Assembly (NCBI GenBank): GCA_050084515.1
Contig: CM114273.1
Location: 26,226,001 to 26,290,000, forward strand
Length of the DNA: 64,000 bases
Reading direction: 5' to 3'
Origin: Blasia pusilla
Lineage: Eukaryota > Marchantiophyta > Marchantiopsida > Blasiales
Part shown: positions 13,694-27,000 of the stretch, piece by piece
Layout: every line of letters begins with the position of its first letter
Position numbering within the stretch: the stretch's first letter is position 1
Notes under the pieces: model-generated
Told to the model about the DNA's origin: nothing
The model's database searches: none
Seen by the model: the letters and a program-made list of their open reading frames with translations, nothing else
Translations under genes and position numbers: made by a program

Positions 13694-14449
13694 TGTCGAC
13701 CGCATATACATCGCTACACAACCCACATCGCTGGTCACATCTACACACCACACAACACCGATCTTTCCCAACATACAGATAGATCCACACATAACCAAAC
13801 AAACTCACGCATATACACTGGGACCCCACAACAAAATCAAGAGTAGAAAAAACTGTTCACCCGGCCTAAAACTCCACTCATGAATCTACATCGGCATATT
13901 GGACCACATCCACCCTCTGCTATGAGGGAATCCGGACGATAGCGCGCTAACTCCTACACAACCACACACGTTTATGCAAGAGAGGCGCTCCTAAGGTTCA
14001 ACATGAGAAAGATGGCTTGAGAAAGCCATCTCTCTCACTCTTATATTCTTGGGAAGAGCCAAAAAGCTAAAATAACCCTCCCAACGGTAACCTGCGTGCA
14101 CAGGTTACCGGGTGACCTTTGACTCGGTCAACGGGTCACCTGACGGACTAAAACCAAAATAGGCAAATCGCCATAAACGACATTCCCAACACAACAGACC
14201 TGTCGCCAATCTCATATGACATCTCGGGACAAAGTTACACCCAAACAGCCCGCTGATTCACTATGCCGTCAATGCGATAGAACTCTACCTACGTTGAAAT
14301 AAGATGTGAGAGCTATCGTGCGTATACACATCGCTACACAACCCACATCGCTGGTCACATCTACACACCCACAACATCGATCTTCCCCAACATACGGATA
14401 GATCCACACATAACCAAACAAACTCACGCATATACACTGGGACCCCACA
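13694..14449 (-). repeat. LTR-A copy 1 (3' LTR of gypsy copy A)
   Basis: Read on the - strand, it starts TGTGGGGTCCCAGTG just after a purine-rich tract (complement of ACTACCCCCCTTAGC, 14450-14464). It ends at GTCGACA. A block of about 135 bp, with GATGTGGGTTGTGTAGCGATG near its end, occurs at both ends (14318-14449 and 13694-13833) around a body of about 480 bp. The body contains GGTAACCTG and CAGGTTACC as an inverted pair (about 14092-14110) and a TATA-like AATATAAGAG on the - strand. The same arrangement recurs at 37491-38232. If the LTR starts at TCACATC instead, the first block is internal. Confidence 0.75.
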
Positions 14450-14464
14450 ACTACCCCCCTTAGC

Positions 14465-17232
14465 TGGCAGTTGGGTCCCCCTAACTCTAGATAGCTCACA
14501 CATGTATACTCGACAAGATCTCCTATCCTACACACATCTACCACCATCGGTGTTGTCATCCCCGCAACATTGCCATATTGCAGCAACCCGCAGTGTTGAT
14601 CCCTCCGAAGAGATCTAACACTCTCGTACCCTGCTCCAAACATAGACACGGCTCCATGCTTGCCTCATGAGTTTGTCTGCACTCCACGCATCTCAACCCT
14701 TGTCCCCAACAAAAATAAAGAAGCTCTGCACCATGGGAAGAGACACCCACCGTGACATGTCTCTCTATGGGACTATCCGCTTCGGGAATGTCCTCCATAT
14801 GTGTGTTCCTCTCCTCGAACCCTCCTGATCAGCGAACACCACCTGTGAATGCTGCCAATGTGGTCACCGTATCCCCACATGGTCGACCGCCACTACTCCC
14901 TACAAACTGCACCGGTAGATGGCTCACCCGTCCATCACGTGATCGCCACCTTGGCCGATAAGAAATTGTCTCCTCCAAAAAATCCAGAATAAAACCAAGA
15001 GGGTACAACATCGTACTCCCTACCAACACATCATACGACTCTGCCGATGTCGTAATCGCCCGAGTGCGCACCATCGCACTATCCGACTCATGCTCTGGCT
15101 GGAGTCTAACCATCAACTCCTGTCGAGTCATGAACTACATGGGTGATACGCCCCCAATAGAGGTTTGTATCTGAAAGGGACAACGCTCAATGTCGCCTTT
15201 CCGTAATCCCAACGCCAAACACGCCGCCTTCCCTAAAATCAAGGGTTGCGCTCCTGAATCAAGTAGGACGCGCTGCGGGTGGTACACCGTGCATGTGGGA
15301 ATAACCAAGCAAAACACTCCTACTCGGTTATCCAACAACACCACACCTGGGCTGATCATGGCTGGCTCAATGGCCAGTCGAGCTGGCATGTCTACCAACT
15401 TCATCGCCGCTGCATGCCATGACTCAGTAGGGGACGTCTCGAGCTCATGCTCCAAGGGCAAGTCCACCACTTCCTCAACTATCTCTAAACGAGAGGCAGT
15501 CATCTCTCCACGCTCACATAACGTGGCGGCCAGCCGGAATACCTCCGCTGGTCCAACTCCCAATATCGCCAACTCCATGGCGGAAAACAATGGAGCCTGG
15601 CTCAACCTAGTGGCCACCTCCAACAACGTGGTCGACACTAGCTCCTCCCGAGCCGACATAGGAGTCGTCTCTCCAGCTCCTCGTGATGTCGACGCACCTG
15701 TCCCACCTGTGGGTACTACCGGTCGTTGAGGCACCATCGACGGTGTATGAAGTGCCTCCAACAAGGTGAATGACTGGAAACCTTGGCCTGCCGCCCCTCG
15801 GTCCCCTCCTGTGGGTCAATCTCAACCCCACCTCTCAATGGCTCGGTTACTCTCGCAGCACCCCGAGTCACCACCGCAGCAGCCTCAACTTGAGCCATAC
15901 TACACATAAATCCAATCCGTGTAGAATCCTCACCAGCATCGTGGTATGTTGTGAAGGCTAGCGCCACACTAGCTACTCTCAGCTCTGGGCCAGCTTGTAG
16001 TTGCATCATCGTCATGGCAGCAATCCTTTGCTCCAATTGATCAATGCGCGTAAGGAGCGCTGCATCAGGTGCATGTCCTCCATCTCCCGTGACTGGTGAT
16101 GGCACTCTACCACCACGATCATTTACCACTCGATTTCCACCAACTTTCTCGCCCCCAAGTCCTCTGCCGACCTTTGGACGTATCTCCAGACGAAGATCAT
16201 AATACCTATCCCTAGTGTGACTATATCGGTGACAATGATCACACTGCAACTGTGGTGGGGCCATCCTCTGTGGCTCCTGAGCAATCAGAGGCGCACGTGG
16301 TCTTCTCTTACGGTGTGGGCAGTCCCTCTACCTATGTGACCCACCACACGTCCAACAAGCCAACCCTGGGGCCTGTTGGGAAACATACGTCGATATGGGT
16401 CGTTGCATCATCGGCTCATGATACCCGGCCTGCTCTCTAGGCCCACCGGCATGCTCCCGTGGTATTGGTGCATGCTGGGGTACCTCTTGGTCTACTCCTA
16501 CTTGTCGTATCCCGCGAAAATCCTGTGGTCACCACCTGCTCCTTACTCATGTTGAGCTCTATCCGCTCGGACAACTAGAAGACCACCTTCAATGTGGGCT
16601 TCGCGGTGTGAAGCAATATCGCATCCCAAACTCTCCTCGATAGCTCCTCATCCACTACCCGTACCAATACTGCACTGACTGCGCCACAGTCACCCCATAT
16701 GTGGCAACAATCAACCGTTGCAGGCACGTGAACGCCTCCCTCAGACTCTCACCCGATCTCCGGAGAAAATCTTGTAGACTCTTCAGCTTGTCGGTTCGCA
16801 CGCCCTGGTAGCTCCTCCCCAAATGTGGGAAGAACTCCACTGTAGGACTAAAACCCGATGGTCCTCTACCACGAGAGGTCTTCGCCACCTCACCACTCTC
16901 ACTGCCATCCTCTCCATCTAGTCCTCGGGCTGATGGTGAAGGTCTCTCCGCTCTCACTATACCATCATATGCCTTGCGGCCACTAGTGTACACATACCCA
17001 GGAGCCCAATACACCCTCCACGCATCGATCTCTACAGAGTATAGAGATCGGAACTCCATGTAATAATCCATCGGCGCACCCTCTAAGTGCTGGAACAAGC
17101 CCTCTTTAGGGGGGGGGGAGGCCCGCGTCTGTATGCCCTCAACCTGTCCTTTCCTCCTTCTCTCCCGTTCGCACCATGCGGCGACCCTACGTCCGGGCTC
17201 CCCGCTCCCGCGGCTGCGACTCCTGGCTCCCA
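14465..17232 (-). pseudogene. Gypsy copy A: gag, protease and the start of a DNA methyltransferase, internally deleted
   Basis: Several - strand reading frames follow gypsy order. Gag-like sequence fills about 17230-15720. It includes a degenerate zinc knuckle, CDHCHRYSHTRDRYYDL, at about 16240-16190, whose last Cys is replaced. Protease follows at 15764-15135, with the active-site motif LLDSGAQPLILG near 15270-15235. A linker resembling YPLGFILDFLEETISYRP follows at about 15010-14960. Then comes VLDLFGGINTA at about 14620-14590, which is motif I of C5-cytosine methyltransferases. Just after it the sequence jumps to element 3' end sequence and a purine tract, so the rest of the methyltransferase, RT, RNase H and integrase are missing. 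Frameshifts and stops interrupt it. It ends at LTR-A copy 1. Confidence 0.8.
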
Positions 17233-18541
17233 TGTCGTACACATACACATCGCTACACAACATACATCGCTGTCGACAAACATACACACAAACATGCACA
17301 ATCCCATGTTAACTTATGACATCCAAACAACGAGACAAGAAGTACCAAAATGTCTCCAATGGCAACGACAACTGACGAAAAAAATGAAAACCAACCGCGG
17401 AGACGGCGGCGGTGGCAAAGGGCGGCAACGGTGCGGACGGAAATGATGCAGATGGTGCAGATGACACGGACGGCGACGGCGACGGCTGCTTTACGGTTTG
17501 GCCATTTTTACCCTAAAAATTGGCAGTTTGAAAATTGGCCATAACTTTCTGCTCGCAACTCCAAATTGCGCACTGTTTGTTGCACAACGTGCACGGCTTC
17601 ATGATCTACGATAACCTCAAAAAATATTTTGAATCAAAAAATCCCATAAAAATTGATGGGGATTGTCGTAAAGCCCAATGTCTCTTTCTCCTACACAAAA
17701 TTTGGCAGCGCTTTCGCGCTGATTTCTCCCAACGAAAATGAAAAAGCCTGTGAAAATACAAACCAGCAAGCTACATGGTGCACCCAAGAGCACCGGAATT
17801 GGGAAATATGCCCCCATAATCAATCTCTATCAAAAATTGGGCAGCGCTTCCGCACGCCACTCTCACACACGAAAAATCGGCACATAAACGTCAAAATAAC
17901 GTGGCTCTTGCTCTCGTGAGCACTCCCATGAGCCATAAAGTGGGGAACACGGTCCCCAACCTGCACCAAACATTGAGCAACCAGCAAGCTCCCCCATGAA
18001 GCTCTCTCACCCTCTCATTCTCTCTTTGTAAATCAACGTGAGATCTCTCTCACACCATAGCTCTCAAATGTGTGCACTCTTACATGTCTCTGTCAATGTC
18101 AAACCAAACCCACTCTCCTAATTAGAGGCTTGGGTTACACTCACAAGGCAAGGGACCATAGCTCTGCCGCCTTGTGCCAAAAAGTTCAACAAAGAGAGAA
18201 TGAGCTCTCAAGCTCTCTCTCCTTGAGGTATACCCCCTTCCCTCTCCCAAACTCTCTCCTCAGTAACCTATGCTCACAAGTCACCTCCTTGGCTCTTGAC
18301 CTGCTATAGCGGGTCAAGGGCCAATTCCCAAAGTAGAAAGTCAATGCTACCAAACATGGAAGCTTACCCAAAATAGTAAATTTCTTTATATGGCTCCAAA
18401 TGAGCTGAAACGAAGGGGAAACATGCTCTCTTAGGTTTCACGGGACTTCAGCAGGTCATCCTCAACCTCCTAAGCATGTCCTACTCTACTCGCAAAGGCA
18501 CTCTACTTGATCTCTCTGATCTATTCTAAAATGTCGTGACA
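17233..18541 (-). repeat. LTR-B copy 2 with about 670 bp of extra sequence
   Basis: On the - strand it runs from TGTCACGACATTTTAG at 18541 to GTGTACGACA at 17233, TG...CA ends typical of an LTR. Gag-like sequence of copy A follows immediately, so this may be its 5' LTR, although its body differs from LTR-A. 17360-18026 has no counterpart in copy 1 (93-742). That piece contains lines such as TTGGCAGCGCTTTCGCGC and is either an insertion here or a deletion there. Confidence 0.6.
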
Positions 18542-18889
18542 CCTGACTTGCCCGCGACCTAAAATTATCGGCTACGCCTTACCATGGTCGTCCCGCAACC
18601 TAAAATATTCGGCTACATCCTAACATGGCCGCTCTCACGGTGGCTATGGTGCATTTCCCGATCAAGTTCTCATTCCACTTTCCTGATACACCTGCTCATG
18701 AACTCCCAACGTCACACTTCTCTCTCATCGATTCGCAATAGCGAAATCCATGAAAAATAGCCAGTGCTTCCGCGCACGGCCTTTTGAACGTAAAAATGAC
18801 AAAAAAATGCCACACACGCGTCTACAGGGGCTCTCCACCAAGGCAACTTGCTTGCCTACCTGCAAAGAACAAATTCCCACGCTCACCAC
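18542..18889. other. Short unassigned repeat-like spacer
   Basis: It contains two tandem-like units with GCGACCTAAAATTATCGGC and GCAACCTAAAATATTCGGC (18556-18615) and a stretch resembling part of the extra segment at 17510-17920. No gene. Confidence 0.4.
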
Positions 18890-19347
18890 GCCTTAAACTC
18901 CAGTCATGAATCTACATTGGCATATCAAACCACATCCACCCTCTGCTATGAGGGAATGTGGATGCTAGCACGCAAACTCCTACACAACCACACACCTCTA
19001 CGCAAGAGAGGCGCTCCTAAGGCTCAACATGAGAAAGATGGCTTGAGAAAGCCATCTCTCTTACTCTTGTACCCTTGGGAAGAGCCAAAAAGCTCTTCCC
19101 CCCCAAAATAGCCCTCCCTATAGTAACCTGCGTGCACATGTTACCGGGTGACCATTGACTCGGTCAACGGGTCACCTGACGGACTAAAACCGAAATAGGG
19201 AAATTGCCATAAACGATGTTCCCAACACAACAGACCTGTCGCCAACCTCATCCGACATATGGGGACAAAGTTATACCCAAACAGCCCCCTGACTCACTAT
19301 GCCGTCGACGCAATAGAACTCTGCCTACGTCAAAATAAGATGTGACA
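18890..19347 (-). repeat. LTR-A body, copy 2
   Basis: It aligns with 13870-14310 over nearly its whole length, for example TGAGAAAGATGGCTTGAGAA and the CCTGCGTGCACA palindrome core. On the - strand it begins TGTCACATC at 19347, directly after the methyltransferase fragment that follows. It lacks the 135-bp end block found on both sides of the other two LTR-A copies. Confidence 0.75.
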
Positions 19348-20240
19348 CAACCTACAACATTATAACTTACTTTGTGCTCATACCTCCGAATAAATTGAGA
19401 ACTCTCATACCCTCCTTTGGCAATACCATTCAACGCGTGTGGTTTCCATGGAAGTTGACATCACCACTCATAAAGTATAATGGTTATATGATTCTAACTG
19501 CTTTGGCACAAAGGCACAAAGGCATGACGTCACGGATGCCCCACAAGCTTGTCTGCACTCCTTTGAAAGTAAACACTTGTATCGCACAATGGTCAAGAGG
19601 TTTTCACACATATTATGGCTTGTCGCTTTGTGGGACTATCCTTTATAATGATGTCGTCCGCATGGGTTTCCCCTCCAACAAATCTCTTGGCTAGCTAATA
19701 CTACAAATACATGTTGCCAAGGTAGTGATAATCTTTCCTCGCGGGCCACCACAACACCTTACAAATTGAGCATGTATCTAGCGCATCTAACCGTCCCCTA
19801 ACGAGAATGATAGATAACCATCTCTTCCCAAAACTTGAGGATGAACCCAAGGGTTTGCAGCATAAAACTCCTTGCCAAAATGTCATATGAGTATGTTGAT
19901 TAACATATGTGTACTATCTACTTTCAAGCATTCGTTAGACTCTGAAAACCAACTACAATTGGGTCATACATTTCATGGATGAAATGCCCCCAATATTCCT
20001 TCCTTATTGGAAGGACCATGACTTAATGTCTTCTTTCTATAATCCTATTGCCATATACGACCTCTCCCCTAATATCAAGGGCTATGCTGTTGAATCAAGT
20101 AAACTGGGTTGTGGATGATACTCCTTAGATGTCGGACTACCCAAGAGAAAGAACCCACTCTAGTTATCCATCATCACACTTGGTGTCACCATGACTCACT
20201 CTATCATGGGTCTAGTTGGCAATTCACCAAACTAGTAGTC
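19348..20240 (-). pseudogene. Gypsy fragment: protease to methyltransferase motif I
   Basis: A - strand homolog of 15300-14590. The protease region at about 20115-20070 reads LDSTA, a decayed LDSGAQ with an in-frame stop. The linker with PLG and related residues is near 19860-19700. MRVLNLFGGMSTK at about 19410-19370 matches methyltransferase motif I. The sequence then passes directly into the LTR at 19347. Many stops and frameshifts make it non-functional. Confidence 0.65.
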
Positions 20241-21060
20241 GTAGTGTTGTGTATCTACTCCCTTGAATGTCAATCTTGTGTGTTGTAAAAGCTTGTGTCC
20301 AATAAATCACGCTCTTCTTATTGATATGCACCAAGACGCACTTACATAAGTCAAATTTTGGGTGAACAAACCTTGCATCTCTTGAGTTTGCATCTTGGGT
20401 CATCCCTCAAGCTCAAAGGATGTAGACAAGGCCAAGTGTTGATCTAACCCCTCACTCTTTGATATAACTACATTCAAGATTTGTGATACACTTTTTCAAT
20501 AGTCTAGAGACTTGAAATGACGCGCGCCTACTTTATTGTCCTAGCTACATTACAGACCTCGAACAAGTCCCCAATTAGAACTTATTATCTCATGCTTAGG
20601 TCCAAGATGAGTGGCAGAAACATGACTATTTGGACTTGGCTTGATATCAAAAGCCTAATGCCAACCTCTCAATCCATCCCATGCCCTTGGTTCTCCTCCA
20701 TGGTTCCCAAGGTAAAATTCAGGTTCCAAACAACCTTGGAGACCCTTCCCCTTGTGTATAGTCCTAGAGAATTTCATCCTATCCCTTTATCCAAGATATC
20801 CCTGTTGACCCCTCCTTGTGGCCCTCAGTCTTGACTATCATTCCAATGATTCTCAACCGGTTCCTAAATTTTTGGTTGTGCATTTGTTTGGATTTTTGGT
20901 ACTCTAGAACCAACTTCTTACAAGATTTCCGACGTCATCTTATTTATCCCAAACACATATTGAGTCTAGCATCTATAATCTCAAATGAGGAGAACCCCCA
21001 AAAGCTTAATCAAGTTCCTATTTAGATTGTTATTCTTTGGAGTCCAATTCTTATGGGTCA
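20241..21060. repeat. Unclassified dispersed repeat, copy 1
   Basis: Pairs by eye with 44220-45060. Shared pieces include CTAATGCCAACCTCTCAATC against CCAATGCCAACCTCTCAACC, CCTTGGAGACCCTTCCCCTT, and CTCCTTGTGGCC. No coding sequence or terminal repeat was recognised. It could be part of a large LTR. Confidence 0.55.
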
Positions 21061-22459
21061 CGTTCCACCTGACAGTAGATCATGCTGTTTTAACTTATAG
21101 CCATCATTATTTGAGATATCCATCAAGGCTTGCATTTCATTTTTGTCACTCATATGCGGCTCCTAAGACTCTAACGCATTTTCATTCTAGTGTGAGCACA
21201 CTAGTGTTCTAATATTTTGTGTTATTGTGTTTTTGGTTATGAAGGTAATTATACAAAACATGTCATTGTGTGCTCATTAACTACCTCTTGCCCTTGACTT
21301 GGAACTTGGCTTAGGGGCTTGCATGCACCTTGCTTACCTTACCGTCATCCCCGTGAGTGGCTATGCCCTCTCTTACCTTAGGTTAGTCTCAAGGCACGTG
21401 TCCATCCTAACTAGCGTTAATCTCACAGCGAGTTTCACCGCCCTTACTAATCTCGTGCCTAGCTAGTCTACGTTTTGACTTTGGTGGGTCACACCAAGGT
21501 CTCTCCTCTCCTAGATCCACGATCATGACTTGCTTCCCAAGTCCGTAATAGCATGAGAACCATAGACTAAGCTATTCTTGTAACCCAATCCTACCATGTT
21601 TAACACTCGGCTATGTTCACTCCTACCCCGTATAAATAGCCCGGTAGAGTTGAATATAGGGAGGATAGTTCAAGTGGGGATTTCTTAAGCAATTGCTTGA
21701 AAGTACCTTTATAAGACAAGTAAAATAAAGTTTAACATTTCTTAAGAGAAAAATAAAGAAATTGATATGGATAGAAATCTATTATTTTATTTGCGTTACC
21801 TCTTCTCTATATTAAACTTTGAATGGCCGTCAAATGTCATGTGGTTACACACTTTTGTCTTTTTTCCTAATGAACACATATAATCTTCCCATGTTGCAGA
21901 AATAACGGGAATTTTTTAGAGAGCCCTTTTTAGCCTCTATCACATGCGTGAGAAAATACTCACACATATATTATTACTGTCCCTAGTATTGCTAGGTGCC
22001 GCATGCATAGTATGGACATAGTAATACTAGTATGCTTGTAAATCTATAATATTATTGGAGAGGCCCATTCTACTTTTAAACTCCTATCCTATTGCCACCT
22101 TTCCTTTCAATCAATGACATCTCTTGATTTTCAAATCAATAAGAACCACTTGCAAATAAAACACACTAGTTTAAACACATTTGTGAATTATTTTTATGTT
22201 TGTGCACAAAATTCCTATTTTTAATAATTTAGAAATATTTTTGATTTCAAAATTTAAATAAAAAATATAAGTTCATTCCTCTATAAAAGTTTGAACAATA
22301 GGGCATAAACTACCCCGCAAATTATAACAGATAATGGTGAGTAATAAACCATCAATTTTAAGCCCACTATTCACCAACTAGTAAGACAAGTAACACAAAA
22401 TTCTATGAGAAGAAATACGAAAAATCTCAGTGTGCGGCCTCCAGATCTGCAGGTCAGGT
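21061..22459. other. AT-rich repeat-like DNA without genes
   Basis: A TATA box-like TATAAATAG at 21631-21639 follows a C-rich run (TACCCCG), which resembles an LTR or plant core promoter. No transcript can be assigned. From 21700 to 22430 the sequence is strongly AT-rich and nothing else is seen. Confidence 0.35.
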
Positions 22460-22531
22460 GGGGCATTCCGAGAATTGAACTCGGGACCTCTTGCACCCTA
22501 AGCAAGAATCATACCACTAGACCAAATGCCC
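22460..22531 (-). tRNA. tRNA-Pro (AGG)
   Basis: On the - strand the 72 bases fold as a cloverleaf. The acceptor is GGGCATT with AATGCCC, and the D-arm contains GGTCTAGTGGTATGA. The anticodon stem CTTGC/GCAAG encloses the loop TTAGGGT, so the anticodon is AGG. The T-arm is CCGAG-TTCAATT-CTCGG, which also serves as the B box. There is no intron and no encoded CCA, as expected for a plant nuclear tRNA gene. Confidence 0.96.
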
Positions 22532-24057
22532 TCTTATGAATCTTGCCTCTGTTGTAAAGTATTTGTTGAAAAAGTAAAACTGTGCGATCTGAAATTCTGA
22601 TTCCTGACATGAAACAGAACTCGCAGCGACCTTCCCGGGACGCCTCGATTTTGATCGAGGATGCTTCGGATCTTAAGCAATGTGGTCCAAAGATAGCCCA
22701 TGCAAGGAAACACCAAAGCATTACAATAGGAGCCCGGTCGTTCGGAGGAATTCCTCTAACAGTGGACCAAATTCCTGCCACGAGCATCAGGTATTGCTCA
22801 ATCTTCAGAGTTCAGAGAGGAACGGTTGGGCAGTGACGGGAGAATCCTTGACCTTGTGACATGATTCTTATGTAATTATCCCAGTAATCATGAGAGCTCC
22901 GGGAGAAAAGGTTGTTCAGTGACGGGAAAATCCATGAGCTTGCTATATGATTTACCGGTTATTATTATTCCAATGATGGTAGAGAAGATCGGAGCCAATT
23001 GTGTTGTATCGCCTTGCTAGATAACTTGCTCATTCGTAGAGAAGGTTGAAGTTTAGGTGCCTTTCTTCTGATCTTGATCTGCGGCAGCGCGGTTAGGCCC
23101 CGAGAATTGTAACGATGAAGTGTGCGATGATCTGAGGATGTTGGCACGCTCTGAGAAGTTGCATATGAGGGGTGGGAATCATGCCTCTAGGCGCCTCATG
23201 GCCAGCAGGTGTATCGCATGTTGAGCATGTGGGGTCCTACGGCTCATAATTGAAGACCGGAATGGTCGTTTTCAGGGAGCCATCGGAACGCTAATTTTAT
23301 ACACTCTGCCCTTGTTTGCACCACAAAAGCGGAGACAGAATGGAGTTTAGCTCTCTCCCCGCCCAAGACTTCAACGGAGGTCGATTGGCTGTACCAATGA
23401 CATCCTCGAATCAGTTCCAAACCTGCTCAAACCGTCAGCATACCGGGGTCTCTGCTCATGCACAAACTCCGACCTTGACGGATCCCACTGAATTGAACAA
23501 TAGGTCCATGCTATGAAGAAGAGAATCAGACTACAAAGTGGAGCTCGACAGACGGCTCCGTTGTGGATTGGCTGTACCGAAGCCGTCCTTGAAACAGTTC
23601 CAAACATGAACAAGAGAATCGGACCAGAGAAAGGATTGTTCTCCCCGAATGTAGGAAGGAGTTTAATCAGAAGTGAAGCTGATTCGCAGGGAAGAAAATC
23701 TGTCATCGTAGAATCCATCAACGATCGTCTATAACGAGGACCATTAGTTAGAGATGGGAGTAATGTGCTTGTCTCTGATCGGTGGTCCGCATCTGGAATT
23801 GGGAGAGTTAAGAGGCCATCTCATGCCTCAGCGATTCTCTCTCTCTCTCTCCAGAAGGAATATAATCGATGTCTTGCTTTCCAGTCTCTAGGTCCATTTG
23901 CACTTGTGGGTTGCACTCCCGTTGTCCATGTTTGATAATCTTAGCTTGGTCCGTCGCATGCAGTTCTGTCGCCTCTGCTGCACTTCATTCCGGTGTTCTT
24001 CAGGACCTGGTGAATTGAAAAGTCTACGTGGAGTTCGGTGTCTCCCTCTCTGCTCTC
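22532..24057. other. Intergenic and 5' region of the P-loop NTPase gene
   Basis: It contains two imperfect tandem units of about 88 bp (22811-22897 and 22898-22986, both with CAGTGACGGGA). A second loose duplication is centred on TTGGCTGTACC at about 23386 and 23569, and a short CT run lies at 23839-23852. It probably includes the promoter and 5' UTR of the gene starting at 24058. Confidence 0.4.
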
Positions 24058-27000
24058 ATGGCACCAGACCGTCATGCTTCATGGAAGGTTGAGGAGGGAG
24101 ACGGAGATGGAGATGGAGCCGGAGCCGGAGATGGAGCCGGAGCCGGAGACGGAGACCGAGGGGGTTCCACCTCTCCACAGCATCAAGTTGTGCCCAGGCC
24201 TCCTCGCCATACCTCATCCAAATATGACTTTGTGAAGGTGGGTGCCATTTTTGAAAGCAAAATCATCTCAGCAGGTGAACGAATGTAAAGTTGGAGGAGC
24301 TGCCTTTATTTCAGCTCGAGTCTACTGAATTTGCCGCGTTTTATTCCTTGGCAGGTTCGGGTGTGGCTTGGTGACAATTCGGATCATTATTACGTTTTGT
24401 CCCGGTTCTTGGTGAGCCGAATGCTGACAGTCACCAAGGTTAGCTTCTACGTGCTATACTCTCAATTTTCCAGTTTTCGAAGCCTGTCAAGTGATGTTAG
24501 TCAGACTTTTGCTGTTGACTGTCAGCTTCTGGGTGTGGGGACGAAAAGCCACCAAGCCCGTTGCGTCACCAGGTGTCTGAAGACGTTCTGATCTAACTTT
24601 TGCAATTACCACGACTGCATGTTAGTAAATTTGTGTCTGCCTCATTTGTGATCAGATCCCAAATCATGTGGCGATAAAGATCTCTTTGGAGCTCAAGAAG
24701 TTGCTCATTGACAACAGCCTCCTTGACGTGTATGTAGTGATACGATGGGTTGCGTCGTTTGAATTATGATGAACATCACTTTTGGACAAGTAGGGATATT
24801 CACTGACGCAAAATATTTCTACGTGAAAAAGATCAAACAGTAGTAGCTATTGAACGCTGGTATATGAATATGGTGCAGATCCCAATCAGACCTTGAGGCA
24901 AACCTCTTCAAGGTATGTTCTAGAGGCACTACCTCATTTTTGACTTTTTATCTCTCATTTCCAAGCATTGTAGGAGATTCTACCTTTGTGATCCCGTATC
25001 CTTGTGAGATGGTTGAAGGCTGAGATGATTCGAATATTTTGGTCTACTGAGTCTTGAAGTTGCTATGAGATATATTAGTGAACGTCTTACCATACTGTTA
25101 CCACACTACTATTAGTAAGTGGCACCTGGCGTTGTTTGAATATAGCATGCCATGTAGGGTTGACTTGAGACTTAGTAAAGGCATTCCTTCTTGTGTTTTT
25201 CTCTGAATTGAAGTCTATCATGATTCTTGCTGCAGCTCATGGAGCGACGAGGATACGGTGAAGAATTTATCAGTCGCTACAAGATGATGACCAGGTTATT
25301 TTCGCGTCCTTTAATTCAATCTGCTCCTGTTCTTTAGAAATGTGTGGAGGATTGAAGAGAAGCCTGAAGATCAGTGCAAATTTCCGGCAATTGAAAAGGA
25401 ACCACAGAGACTGTACTCATTAAGTAGTGCCTGTTGCAGCCTTGCGACCATAGACCCCGCGCCCTGGTTGGACGGTGCTTGAGACTGGGATGGATGTAGA
25501 GAGAGGAAGAAGTGAAGAAGGTACCATATGAGAGGAGGGAGACACTCTCATATAGTGTGAGTGCTGACCAAACAATGTGTTGGTGGGGAGCGTCCAAGTG
25601 TCAACCAAGAAACTCTTCACCACACCTTCTACTTTACCTGATTGGGATCCCCAATAGACATTACTTACCAGTGCAGCAGCTTTGGGCAATGAATCAAGGC
25701 TACTGAATGTGTTGAACAATTCTGGTGTTACCAGCTTAGCAATACCAGCATATGCTCTAGCTCTGTGTGTTGTGAATTTTGTGCAGGAGACCAAGTAGTG
25801 ACTAGAGTTTTTATCCCTATCGTCACACAAGGTGCAAGAGTTTAGTTGTGTTCCCATCCTGCCTTTCTTATGGTTCAAGGGGATTGCTCCCGTCCTAAAC
25901 TTGAACTTGAGCCAGGTTCCCAAGCAAGGGGTTCCCCGCAAATAGTTCTTCAGTTCTGCCTTTTCAGGTTATACTGTCAAGAGAGAGAGGTCAGACATGT
26001 TCATGGCTTCTTCTGTGCTGTTCTGCTGTGCATTTGCCCACTGCTTTGGTTATGGTATCCACAAAGGCGTTCTCATCTTGCTCCCACAGTTCAGGCCCTG
26101 CTGGGAGCGTGGTTGCTTGCACAATCTCTTGAACCTTTTTCATGCAAGATTTGGCCTGCTTTACGGGTCTTCTTTGGGTCCTAGTTTCCCCATCACCTCT
26201 TTAGGATAGTGATGGGAGTCCATTGTCTCCAACTGCCTCCGCCATTTCAACTTGGTGATGTCACGTCTATCCTCCAAGGGTTCCACTCCAAGTTCTGATC
26301 TCACACCAACTCTGGCTGTTTGTGAGGAAGCTGACATCATACTCCGGAATGCCTTCAGCTGCACAGCTTCAAGCCTGTCCCTCTATTTCGTGTTGGCATC
26401 CGACACTGCTGCCCCATATTCCAGCGAGGGACGAATGGTATGCAAAATGACAGTGCTTTACTTCTGATGTGATGTCCCAACAGTGTAGGAATCTTGACCC
26501 TGTGGCCTTTCTCAGTAGTCGTCTTAATGTGGGCATCCCACATGCAGTCTTCTGAGAATTCTATGCCCAGATAGGTGTATGTTGGCACACGAGGGATCTC
26601 TTGTTCGCTGCAGTGCCAGTGCCAGTGCCAGTGCCAGTGTTGGTCTTGGTTCTCCTCCTTGCCATTGAAGATCATCACGGTGCACTTCAGTACATTTGCC
26701 TCCATGCCCCACATGTCACACCACATTTTGGTCAGGGATATCATCTCTTGGAGTTTCTCTCCTGTTTCCTCTAGCCGACCAAAGTCATCAGCAAACATGA
26801 GGGCAACAACAGAGCTGTTGCCCACCCGGATGCCTAGTCCACTATCCTCCATTTCCTCCAGAAGGGAATTCACGAAAATGTTGAAGAGTGTGGGAGAGAG
26901 CAGGCATCCTTGGGCCACTCCTTGCTTGATGTCAAATGTCCCACTCTTCTGGCCATTCACCAGAACTCTACTCATTGTGTTCTGGTACGTCTTCTCCACC

